Origin: an uncultured Flavobacteriaceae bacterium
GTDB taxonomy: Bacteria > Bacteroidota > Bacteroidia > Flavobacteriales > Flavobacteriaceae
Direction: 5' to 3'
DNA: 64,000 nt
NCBI GenBank assembly: GCA_938017825.1
Contig: CALIJE010000042.1
Span: forward strand, 56,938-120,937
Shown here: one piece after another, positions 20,247-28,627 of the stretch
Layout: each line of letters opens with the position of its first letter
How positions within the stretch are numbered: position 1 is the stretch's first letter
Made by a program: the position numbers and the translations under genes
The notes under the pieces: generated by a model
Databases searched by the model: none
The model's input: the letters and a program-made list of their open reading frames with translations, nothing else
Told to the model about the DNA's origin: nothing

Positions 20247-20624
20247 ATGGAACATAATATGGTTGGATGGTTCGAAATTCCTGTTAACAATATGAATAGG
20301 GCGAAGCAATTTTACGAAGCTGTTTTCAGTATTAAAATTCAGCTCCATGATTTTAACGGACTCAAGATGGGGTGGTTCCCAATGGTACCCAATAAAAAAG
20401 GGATAACAGGTTCTTTGGTCGAACATGAAGCTTATGTTCCGAGTGCAACAGATGGTGCGGTATTGTATTTTTCGAGTGCAGACGTTGTTACAGAACTAGA
20501 CCGTGTAGCGGATGCTGGCGGAAAGGTCTTGCAGTCTAAAAAACAAATTGGTGAGGGCCACGGTTTCATGGCCGTTTTTCTCGATAGCGAAGGCAATAGA
20601 ATAGCGCTACATTCGCAACAGTAG
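20247..20624 (+). CDS. VOC (glyoxalase/bleomycin resistance) family protein
   Basis: VGWFEIPVNNMNRAKQFYEAVF ... FLDSEGNRIALHSQQ. Confidence 0.88.
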   Translation: MEHNMVGWFEIPVNNMNRAKQFYEAVFSIKIQLHDFNGLKMGWFPMVPNKKGITGSLVEHEAYVPSATDGAVLYFSSADVVTELDRVADAGGKVLQSKKQIGEGHGFMAVFLDSEGNRIALHSQQ

Positions 20625-20632
20625 TTCGCTGC

Positions 20633-22327
20633 CTAATTTGCCAGTTCTAGAAGTGCAATGTCATAATCATTGTCTAGCACTACCTTGCCTTTCTGGACAA
20701 TAACCTCAGTTTCGGAATAGGTATCATATAGTTTGGTTCCATCCCCGAAAAAGCCTTTTACCCAGAGCGATTTTTTGCCTTTCGGAAGGTCAAGACCAAC
20801 AGCCACCTTGTCCTTATACTCGCCATTTGTATAGGTACGGCTAAAGACGTACGGCTTCTTAGCCAATCGCTTGTGCTTACCAGCTCCAATGGCCGGGTGA
20901 TTGTCCCGGAACTTTCCTAGTTTTCGCCAATGGGAAATAATTCGCTGTGTTTCCGGTAAACTATCCAACTCTTCCCAATTCATAAAGGAACGCAAAGTAG
21001 CATCGCCGGCGGCACCCCAAATAGTAAGGTCTCTTGAGGTTTCATCCCCGTAATAAATTTGTGAAGTTCCCGGCGTAAGGAGCAAAACATTTGCGGTCTT
21101 GATGGGTTGCGTTCTCTCCTTGTCGAAAGGTTGCCCGTCGTCATGGGAGGTAAGGTAATTCACGACACCAAAACCCTTTAGTTTGGTGTGCAGTAAAGTA
21201 TTGTACTTTTTAAAAATCTCATCATAAGAATTCTTAGCATCATATTTCAGTTCAAAATTGATGAGGCTTTGCAGCCCATGTGCAAAATAATCTACCTTTT
21301 TGTCCCCAAAATCATATTCTCTTCCTCCAGATATCCCATAGTTGTATACCTCACCCATCATATAGAAATCATTATCATCTAAAACAAGCTCCGGGTTTCT
21401 TTTTTTCCATGTCTCGAACGCGTGAGAGGCCTCTGTATATAATTCGGCCCAGGCCTTTTCATCGGCATGCTTCACCGTATCTACACGAAAACCGTCTATG
21501 CCGAGGTCATTGACATAATCCGCCAACCATTTTATAATATAGAAGCGCGGCGCCCTCGGATATCCTGTTCGTTCGAAAAACAATTGTAGCTCATCCAATT
21601 CATTACTTAAGCGACCTTCCTGTTTCCATTTTGCAAGCAGGGCATCGGGTAATTCTACAGCTTCGTCCGATTCGGTCAAGATATCAGGAAGGTTATCCAC
21701 TAGAGAACATGCTGTTGTATTTTCATAGGTGGTGAATTGGCAAGTAGGGTCTTCGCGTACCCATTCTTTTGGCCATACGGGGTCAATTTCCGTTACAGGA
21801 CCCGTATGGTTCAGAACTACATCCATTAGTATTCGAATACCTTTTGAATGCGCAGTTTTTACCAATGCCTCTAAATCTTTTTTGGTCCCAAAGTTCGGAT
21901 CAAGTGCTGTCCAATCCTTGGTCCAGTAGCCATGATAACCATAGGTGTTGCCAGTACCTTCGTCGGTGGGGCCATGAATCTGCTCCACTACCGGGGTAAA
22001 CCAAATAGCGTTAACGCCTAAATCGCTGAAGTAATTTTCCTCGATTTTTTGGGTGATGCCTTGAATGTCGCCCCCCATAAAGCCGCGTAGTATCGCGGTC
22101 GAGTCTCTGCGCTCTAATGTAAGATCATTATCAGGATTACCATTATTAAAACGATCGGTCAACAAAAAGTATATATTGGCACCTTCCCAGACAAAGGGTG
22201 CTGTGCGTTTTTCAACTTCTGGCAGGCTGTCAACCACAGCTAAGGGCTCTTTGACTGCATTTTCATTCTTTTGTTTGCACGAAAAAAGAAATAGGGAAAC
22301 AACAAAAAGAATGGTGATTCTGGTCAT
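20633..22327 (-). CDS. Alpha-amylase family (GH13) lipoprotein
   Basis: Lipobox FLFSCKQ; GH13 motifs DVVLNHTGP, GFRVDTVKH, MMGEVYNYG, TSHDDGQP. Confidence 0.93.
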   Translation of the reverse strand: MTRITILFVVSLFLFSCKQKNENAVKEPLAVVDSLPEVEKRTAPFVWEGANIYFLLTDRFNNGNPDNDLTLERRDSTAILRGFMGGDIQGITQKIEENYFSDLGVNAIWFTPVVEQIHGPTDEGTGNTYGYHGYWTKDWTALDPNFGTKKDLEALVKTAHSKGIRILMDVVLNHTGPVTEIDPVWPKEWVREDPTCQFTTYENTTACSLVDNLPDILTESDEAVELPDALLAKWKQEGRLSNELDELQLFFERTGYPRAPRFYIIKWLADYVNDLGIDGFRVDTVKHADEKAWAELYTEASHAFETWKKRNPELVLDDNDFYMMGEVYNYGISGGREYDFGDKKVDYFAHGLQSLINFELKYDAKNSYDEIFKKYNTLLHTKLKGFGVVNYLTSHDDGQPFDKERTQPIKTANVLLLTPGTSQIYYGDETSRDLTIWGAAGDATLRSFMNWEELDSLPETQRIISHWRKLGKFRDNHPAIGAGKHKRLAKKPYVFSRTYTNGEYKDKVAVGLDLPKGKKSLWVKGFFGDGTKLYDTYSETEVIVQKGKVVLDNDYDIALLELAN

Positions 22328-22417
22328 AGGGTGAGATTTTTTGTATTGTGGAAAATATACCTGTGAGGCATGGTATATTTTTTCTAAAACTATAAAATGA
22401 TTGGGGAACTTGAAAAT

Positions 22418-23197
22418 TTATTTTTTGCGGTTGAGCACTTTGTATTCCTCATAACAACTGCTTATCGCATCTAGAATTTGAAGATCGTTGGCGGTAGTAA
22501 TAAATGATTTGGAATAGCTGCAATTGTTGAGAATATCCTCGATATCTACCTTTTCAATTTGCAACAACTCTTTCAACACCTCACGGTCAAATTTCCCGGC
22601 CAATAAATTGCGAATTTGGTCGTCTTCCTTAATTTTTCGGAGCTTGCGCATCTGTGCCGGTTTCTTCCCAAATAGATTCCGTAATAGGTCTGCGGGGTTG
22701 AGTATCGCTCCCAAGACTTTTGTGACCGCACTCGGACTTTTATTACCTGCCTCGTACCCAACGGAAAGACCAGAAATGCTGTATTGATAGGCAGTATTTA
22801 TAGGAAGGTTTTTTACATCTATTTCTAAATATCCTGTGAGCTGATAAGGCGTTACGATAACCTCTTCCAAGGCGTAGGCCAATTCGGTCATTGAAACCTT
22901 GGTATCCTTGAATTTGAACATATCATTCGTTACACGAATTTTCTGTGGCTTAAAGCCCAAGTAAGAAAAATACAAGGTGTCGTTGACCGCAGCTTTAATG
23001 GTAAATTCACCTTCTTCATTGGTAATGGTACCGATTACCTGGTTTAGATTTACCACATGAACACTTTCTAAAGGATCATCGGTCTGCGCATTGATGACAA
23101 GTGCTTTTATTTCATCCTCCTCGACTTTATCTTTTTTATTCTGGGCAAGTATAGATAGGGCGAGAAAGAAGAAAATTAACGTAAGATATTTTGCCAT
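22418..23197 (-). CDS. Carboxypeptidase-like regulatory domain-containing protein
   Basis: Signal peptide; IKALVINAQTDDPLESVHVVNLNQVIGTITNEEGEFTIKA. Confidence 0.82.
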   Translation of the reverse strand: MAKYLTLIFFFLALSILAQNKKDKVEEDEIKALVINAQTDDPLESVHVVNLNQVIGTITNEEGEFTIKAAVNDTLYFSYLGFKPQKIRVTNDMFKFKDTKVSMTELAYALEEVIVTPYQLTGYLEIDVKNLPINTAYQYSISGLSVGYEAGNKSPSAVTKVLGAILNPADLLRNLFGKKPAQMRKLRKIKEDDQIRNLLAGKFDREVLKELLQIEKVDIEDILNNCSYSKSFITTANDLQILDAISSCYEEYKVLNRKK

Positions 23198-23212
23198 GCG
23201 TATTTTGTTAAA

Positions 23213-23230
23213 AACTGTTCTTGAACAGTT
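23213..23230. promoter_or_regulatory. Perfect palindrome AACTGTTC-TT-GAACAGTT, candidate operator
   Basis: Seen directly 16-33 bp upstream of the start at 23197. Confidence 0.4.
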
Positions 23231-23256
23231 CCTAGGCTAAAATACTAAACAAAACC

Positions 23257-23282
23257 AAAAAATACGCCAGCGCGTATTTTTT
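23257..23282. terminator. Bidirectional terminator hairpin
   Basis: AAAAAATACGC-CAGC-GCGTATTTTTT, perfect 11-bp stem downstream of the helicase. Confidence 0.8.
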
Positions 23283-23308
23283 AGTTCTTATTTAACATTG
23301 TGATGGAG

Positions 23309-25090
23309 TTAGAAGAAATCACTCCTTTTTTTACTTCGGCGCTTGCCTGAGTTCGAAGCACTGTTGCGGTTTCCGCCACGATCACCTCTTCTTTTGCCAT
23401 AACCGGCTTTGTCCCTTTTTCGTCCTCGGTCACGACCTCCACCTCCGCCACCGCGTCTCCCTCCACCACCAGGGTTCTTGGAAACTTCGACATTTACGAA
23501 TCGCCCATCTACCTTAAATTCGGTAAAGGTGCTTAATATCTGGTCGGTAGTCGCAGATTCAGAATTGAAAAATGAAAAACTGTCCTTAACGTCGACCTTA
23601 AAAATATCTTCACGCCCCAGACCTGCGGTATCGCGGATAAAGTCTTTTAGGGACATCCAGTCATAGCCGTCTTTTTCACCTACATTGATAAAGTAACGTA
23701 CCGAGCCATTACCGCCACCATAGTTGCCACGCTCACCTTTTCGACTATCATTATCGCGACCGTTACTAACGGTGTTCAGGTCTTTTGATTTGTTATAGTA
23801 ATTCGAGAATCTCGTAAATTCAACCGAAACTATTTTTTTGATGAGCTCGTCCCGATCTATTTCTTTCAGTACCTCATTAATTGCTGGAAGGTAACTATCC
23901 ACATCATCGGCAATTTGCGTGTCCTTGATTTTGTTGGCCAAATGGTATAATTGAATCTCACAAATTTCAGGACCGGTCGGAATTTTTTTAGAAATGAATT
24001 TCTGTTGGATCTTCCGTTCAATGGCTTGAATTTTTCTCATTTCGCTGCGCGTCACTATGACCATTGAGATTCCAGACTTACCTGCACGCCCAGTTCGACC
24101 ACTGCGATGGGTATAGGTTTCAATTTCGTCGGGAAGTTGGTAATTGATCACATGGGTAATATCATCAACATCGATACCTCGCGCGGCCACATCGGTAGCG
24201 ACCAGCATCTGTATTTGTTTTTTGCGAAACGAGTTCATGACCAAATCGCGTTGATTTTGGCTGAGGTCTCCATGAAGTGCACCGGCATTGTAACCGTCTT
24301 CGATCAACTTTTCGGCAACCCGCTGGGTGTCTCTTTTCGTTCTACAAAATACAACCGAAAAAATATCGGGATTGGCATCTGCAAGTCTTTTGAGGGCAGG
24401 GTATCGGTCACGGCCGCCAACGGTATAGAATTCGTGCTGCACGGTAGAGGCTCCTGAATTTTTGGCACCCACAGTAATTTCTTGGGGACTGTGCATGAAT
24501 TTCCTTGCGATTATGGAAACCTCTTTTGGCATGGTCGCCGAAAATAACCAGGTAGACTTTTCGTCCGGTGTATTGGATAAAATGTCTTTAATGTCTTCAA
24601 AGAAACCCATGTTCAACATTTCATCGGCTTCGTCTAGAATACAATAATCTATTTTAGAGATATCGACCAAACGACGCCCTATCATATCTTTCATACGACC
24701 TGGTGTGGCTACAACTACCTGCGCACCTCGTTTAATTTGTCTGGCCTGTTCCGTAATGCTCGCTCCCCCGTAAATAGCTACTACATTGATATTCTTTTCG
24801 TATTTGGAGTACGCTTGCATTTCCTTGGTAATCTGCAAGCAGAGCTCACGTGTAGGCGATAAAATAAGGCCTTGGGTAGTTCTGCTGTTCGCATCTATTT
24901 TTTGAATTAGCGGAAAACCAAAAGCGGCCGTTTTGCCGGTTCCTGTTTGAGCAAGTGCAACCAAATCGGTTTCACTTTCCAATAAAATAGGGATTGCTTT
25001 TTCCTGTACTTCGGAAGGGGTTTCAAAACCCATGTCGGCAACAGCATCCAAGAGGGATTGCTGAAGCCCTAACGCTTCAAATTTTGTCAT
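23309..25090 (-). CDS. DEAD/DEAH-box RNA helicase (DeaD/CsdA-like) with DbpA-type RNA-binding domain and Gly/Arg-rich tail
   Basis: AQTGTGKTAAFGFP, DEAD, SAT, HRSGRTGRAGKSG; RRGGGGGGRDRGRKRD tail. Confidence 0.95.
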   Translation of the reverse strand: MTKFEALGLQQSLLDAVADMGFETPSEVQEKAIPILLESETDLVALAQTGTGKTAAFGFPLIQKIDANSRTTQGLILSPTRELCLQITKEMQAYSKYEKNINVVAIYGGASITEQARQIKRGAQVVVATPGRMKDMIGRRLVDISKIDYCILDEADEMLNMGFFEDIKDILSNTPDEKSTWLFSATMPKEVSIIARKFMHSPQEITVGAKNSGASTVQHEFYTVGGRDRYPALKRLADANPDIFSVVFCRTKRDTQRVAEKLIEDGYNAGALHGDLSQNQRDLVMNSFRKKQIQMLVATDVAARGIDVDDITHVINYQLPDEIETYTHRSGRTGRAGKSGISMVIVTRSEMRKIQAIERKIQQKFISKKIPTGPEICEIQLYHLANKIKDTQIADDVDSYLPAINEVLKEIDRDELIKKIVSVEFTRFSNYYNKSKDLNTVSNGRDNDSRKGERGNYGGGNGSVRYFINVGEKDGYDWMSLKDFIRDTAGLGREDIFKVDVKDSFSFFNSESATTDQILSTFTEFKVDGRFVNVEVSKNPGGGGRRGGGGGGRDRGRKRDKAGYGKRRGDRGGNRNSASNSGKRRSKKRSDFF

Positions 25091-25209
25091 AATGTGTTTT
25101 ATAATCGCAAATATGTGTACTGCATAGAGCGATTATTCTGTATAACCCATTCGACTCTCCACGCAACACCTGCCATACCGGCGGCATTTATTGAGCGGCA
25201 AAGATACGT

Positions 25210-25797
25210 TTAATTGTTGGATTGCAGGCTATTGAGGTAGTTCAGTAATTTCTGTATCGCTTTTCCGCGGTGTCCGATTTTGTTCTTTTCCGATAAGGGA
25301 AGCTCGGCAAATGTTTGCGTGTATCCGGCCGGCCGAAAGATGGGGTCGTATCCAAAACCGTCTTGTCCAAATTTTTGTAGTGTGATTTCACCATTTATCC
25401 GACCCTCAAAAATTTGATGCTCATGTTTGAGTTGTAGGGCGATAACGGTAACAAATCGCGCCTGTCGATTCGCACAGTTTTTTAAGTTCTTCAACAACTT
25501 GTTCATATTGTGCTCGGCATTCTTGTCTTCCCCCGCATATCGGGCCGAGTAAATCCCCGGTTCGCCGTTTAAGGCATCAACCAATAAACCTGTGTCATCG
25601 GCAAAGCAGGGGAGCGCATAGTTTTTGGTAACAAAGTCCGCTTTTAATAATGCATTCGCTAACAGAGTTTTGCCGGTTTCGGGAATGTCTTCTGTGCAGC
25701 CGATATCGTTTAAGGATAGAAGTTGTATGTGAGATGGCATTAATTTTTGTACCTCTAGAAATTTATTTCGATTGTGGGTAGCGAAGACAAGTTGCAT
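25210..25797 (-). CDS. rdgB: Non-canonical purine NTP pyrophosphatase (RdgB/HAM1)
   Basis: MQLVFATHNRNKFLEVQ..., FADDTGLLVDALNGEPGIYSARYAGE; start 25797 preferred over 25842. Confidence 0.95.
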   Translation of the reverse strand: MQLVFATHNRNKFLEVQKLMPSHIQLLSLNDIGCTEDIPETGKTLLANALLKADFVTKNYALPCFADDTGLLVDALNGEPGIYSARYAGEDKNAEHNMNKLLKNLKNCANRQARFVTVIALQLKHEHQIFEGRINGEITLQKFGQDGFGYDPIFRPAGYTQTFAELPLSEKNKIGHRGKAIQKLLNYLNSLQSNN

Positions 25798-25823
25798 AGA
25801 CTCAAAAGTACTAATTTTACAAT

Positions 25824-26276
25824 ATGAAGCTAAAAGTACCACCTGTTATCGTATTTCTGGTATTTGCCGGGTTGATGTATATGTTAGCGAAATTCCTTCC
25901 TTTTGGGGATTTTGACTTTTTTGGCCGGGGCTATATGATCTATGGCCTATTAGGCATGTCTTTTTTTATTGGGGCTATGGCGATTCTTCAGTTTATCCGA
26001 TCACGGACTACCGTTGATCCTAGGACGCCTGCCAAGGCTGCGAAATTAGTCACCGGTGGACTATATAAATTTACGAGAAACCCTATGTACTTGGGCTTGC
26101 TAATGTTTTTGCTAGCTTGGGGCATTTGGCTTGGCAATGCTTTTAATACGCTCCTTGCCGCAGGTTTTGTAGGATATATGAATCGGTTTCAGATAATTCC
26201 GGAAGAGGAAGCGCTGCTCAAGCTATTCGGTAAGGAGTACCAGCAGTATTGCGCTTTGGTACGTAGATGGTTCTAG
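25824..26276 (+). CDS. Isoprenylcysteine carboxyl methyltransferase-family membrane protein
   Basis: LVTGGLYKFTRNPMYLGLLMFLLAWGIWLGN, PEEEALLKLFGKEYQQY. Confidence 0.88.
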   Translation: MKLKVPPVIVFLVFAGLMYMLAKFLPFGDFDFFGRGYMIYGLLGMSFFIGAMAILQFIRSRTTVDPRTPAKAAKLVTGGLYKFTRNPMYLGLLMFLLAWGIWLGNAFNTLLAAGFVGYMNRFQIIPEEEALLKLFGKEYQQYCALVRRWF

Positions 26277-26308
26277 TATAGTAGAGTCGTAACATATATC
26301 TCATTTTT

Positions 26309-26385
26309 ATAAGCAAATTAACTTATATTGTAAATTATTAGCAAATAAGCTTATATTTTTATATATTAGCGCTTTAGCTTATATA
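26309..26385 (+). repeat. Three ~21-bp repeat units at exact 28-bp period
   Basis: 26309 ATAAGCAAATTAACTTATATT; 26337 ATTAGCAAATAAGCTTATATT; 26365 ATTAGCGCTTTAGCTTATATA; ends 2 bp before the ATG of the SatD gene. Confidence 0.75.
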
Positions 26386-26387
26386 TT

Positions 26388-26999
26388 ATGATAGCAATTA
26401 TTACAGGGGACATCATTAATTCAGAGACGCATAAAGCGTCCGAATGGATTGATGTGCTTAAAAATCAATTCTCTAAATGGGGTGAAACCCCAACAGAATG
26501 GGAAATATACAGGGGTGACGAGTTTCAGCTCAAAACAGAACCCCAACAAGCGCTAAGGCTAGCTATACAGCTAAAAGCGCTAATCAAATCAATTAAAGGC
26601 CTAGATGTGCGCATGGCCATAGGTATTGGTACAGAATCATTTAAGGGCGTTAGTATCAGCGAATCGAACGGTACGGCCTACCAACGTTCAGGACGAACTT
26701 TTGAGACCTTACGGAAAGAAAAAGTGAACCTTGCTATCGCAACGGGCAACAAAGAAGAGGATTATAGTCTTAATTTAATGCTTAAACTTGCCTTGGACTT
26801 TATGGATGAATGGACAATGGTATCGGCAGAAATAGTTGCCATTGCCCTAGCTAATCCCGAATTGGCCCAACAGGAAATAGCGGAGCAATTGCATATTCAA
26901 CAATCTGCCGTAAGCCAACGACAAAAAAGAGCGCGCTTGGATTTAGTCTTGCAACTGATGGACTATTACCCGCAAATCGTAAAAAGAATGAAACCATGA
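26388..26999 (+). CDS. SatD-family protein; palm-domain-like N-terminus plus C-terminal HTH
   Basis: ITGDIINSE, YRGDEFQL, VRMAIGIG motifs; C-terminal QQEIAEQLHIQQSAVSQRQKRARL. Confidence 0.8.
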   Translation: MIAIITGDIINSETHKASEWIDVLKNQFSKWGETPTEWEIYRGDEFQLKTEPQQALRLAIQLKALIKSIKGLDVRMAIGIGTESFKGVSISESNGTAYQRSGRTFETLRKEKVNLAIATGNKEEDYSLNLMLKLALDFMDEWTMVSAEIVAIALANPELAQQEIAEQLHIQQSAVSQRQKRARLDLVLQLMDYYPQIVKRMKP

Positions 27000-27694
27000 C
27001 CATATTCATAAAACTTTTATTGGCACATTTGATTGGCGATTTTCTTTTGCAGCCCAACAAATGGGTGTTGCATAAAGAAGCTAAGAAAGCTGGGTCAAAA
27101 TACCTATATATTCACGTGATACTTCATTTTGTAGTCACCATGATTTTGCTATGGGACTTGAAGTATTGGAAGCTGGCTTTACTCATCATGGCTTCCCATT
27201 ATATCATTGATTTGATCAAATTGTATAGCGCTCCACTTTTCAAACATCAGAATATTCCATTTTTTATAGATCAAGCACTGCATCTCATTGTTTTGTACTG
27301 CTGTGCTTTTTACACTGATTTGTTCGCACACACCACGGCCCTAATCGAATTGATCGACTGGCCATTGGTTACAGCAGCTTTTTTCCTCACTTTCCCCGCG
27401 GCAATTATTATGGGCAAATTGCTTGAACGAATGTCGGTTCAGATCGACATTGATCACGAATCGCTCCCGAATGCGGGCAAATATATCGGCATTATTGAGC
27501 GGCTATTCGTTTTGGTGTTCATCGTTTTGGGAAATTGGGCGAGTATTGGACTTTTGATTACCGCAAAATCGGTCTTTAGGTTTAATGACCTTAAGGACAG
27601 CAACAACAGAAAATTGACCGAATATATTTTAATCGGCACCTTATTGAGCTTTGGTCTTGCCATGGTAACGGGCCTAATTTACTTGAACATGTAA
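26996..27694 (+). CDS. DUF3307 integral membrane protein
   Basis: LLAHLIGDFLLQPNKWV...ASHYIIDLIK...FIDQALHLIV, multi-TM; start overlaps SatD stop by 4 bp. Confidence 0.82.
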   Translation: MTIFIKLLLAHLIGDFLLQPNKWVLHKEAKKAGSKYLYIHVILHFVVTMILLWDLKYWKLALLIMASHYIIDLIKLYSAPLFKHQNIPFFIDQALHLIVLYCCAFYTDLFAHTTALIELIDWPLVTAAFFLTFPAAIIMGKLLERMSVQIDIDHESLPNAGKYIGIIERLFVLVFIVLGNWASIGLLITAKSVFRFNDLKDSNNRKLTEYILIGTLLSFGLAMVTGLIYLNM

Positions 27695-27698
27695 TGCT

Positions 27699-28475
27699 AT
27701 GCGAATACTCCTGGCTTTAGTTCTATTGGCCCAATCCTTTCAAATCTATTCTCAAACAGAACAATTTGAATCTTTTGATGGTACCACAATTGTGTATACC
27801 GATGAAGGCCAAGGCAAACCAATTTTACTCATACACGGTTTTATTAATACAAGAAAAAGCTGGGATAGAAGCGTTTTAAAAGAGATGCTTATAGCTAAAG
27901 GCTATAGGGTCATAATTCCCGACCAAAGGGGAAATGGGGATTCTGACAAACCGCAAGACGATGCATCCTATCAAAATAATGCTGAGGTAAAAGATCTTGT
28001 TGCATTGATGAATCACCTTGGTATAAAGAAGTACAAGGCGATTGGCTATTCGCGTGGCAGCATTATACTTGCAAAATTGCTCACCAAAGACAAGCGAATT
28101 AAAAAGGCAGTATTGGGTGGTATGGGCATCGATTTTACGAATTCGGAATGGGAGATTCGAAAGATGTTCGCCGAAGCCTTTGCCGGGAACACAAATGAAA
28201 CCACTGAAGGCGCGGTCGCATACGCAAAATCCATAAAAGCGGATTTGCGTTCCTTGCACTTACAGCAAAAATATCAACCCGTAACCACTAAAAAAGAACT
28301 GGCCAAAATAAAGCGAAAAATACTGATTTTGGCTGGTGATGTTGATACTTCAAATGGAAATAAAGAAGCACTTAGCAAGGCCTTTCCCAAAGGAACATTA
28401 CAAATCGTAAAAGGGGATAATAATACGACCTATCGAACGAAGGGATTTTCAGAGGCAGTCTTATCATTTCTTTGA
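27699..28475 (+). CDS. Secreted alpha/beta hydrolase
   Basis: Signal peptide; IHGFINTRKSWD, nucleophile motif GYSRGS; 4 bp after the DUF3307 stop. Confidence 0.88.
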   Translation: MRILLALVLLAQSFQIYSQTEQFESFDGTTIVYTDEGQGKPILLIHGFINTRKSWDRSVLKEMLIAKGYRVIIPDQRGNGDSDKPQDDASYQNNAEVKDLVALMNHLGIKKYKAIGYSRGSIILAKLLTKDKRIKKAVLGGMGIDFTNSEWEIRKMFAEAFAGNTNETTEGAVAYAKSIKADLRSLHLQQKYQPVTTKKELAKIKRKILILAGDVDTSNGNKEALSKAFPKGTLQIVKGDNNTTYRTKGFSEAVLSFL

Positions 28476-28627
28476 ATTGTGATTAAAGCATTTTTGTGAA
28501 ATTCACAATTATACACCCCTTAAAAAATCATATTCGCAGCAAACTTCATCAATTTGGGACTGGGAATAACTTTTGATAACATTCTCCATTCCCACAGGCA
28601 TTTAATTTATATTTTTAAGCCTTAATC

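Noticed and set aside
23409-23666. Proline-rich ORF on the forward strand
   Set aside because: Antisense of the Gly/Arg-rich helicase tail; low-complexity artefact
26309-26385. CRISPR array
   Set aside because: Only three AT-rich units, 7-bp spacers, no cas genes; operator-like instead
27876-28259. 127-aa reverse ORF
   Set aside because: Antisense to the alpha/beta hydrolase gene
26388-28475. Established anti-phage defence island
   Set aside because: No recognised defence genes or mobile-element context around the SatD cassette; only an architectural analogy, kept as a hypothesis
28475-28510. AATTGTGA...TCACAATT as a terminator
   Set aside because: 8-bp arms with a 20-nt loop and no T-tract; weak evidence
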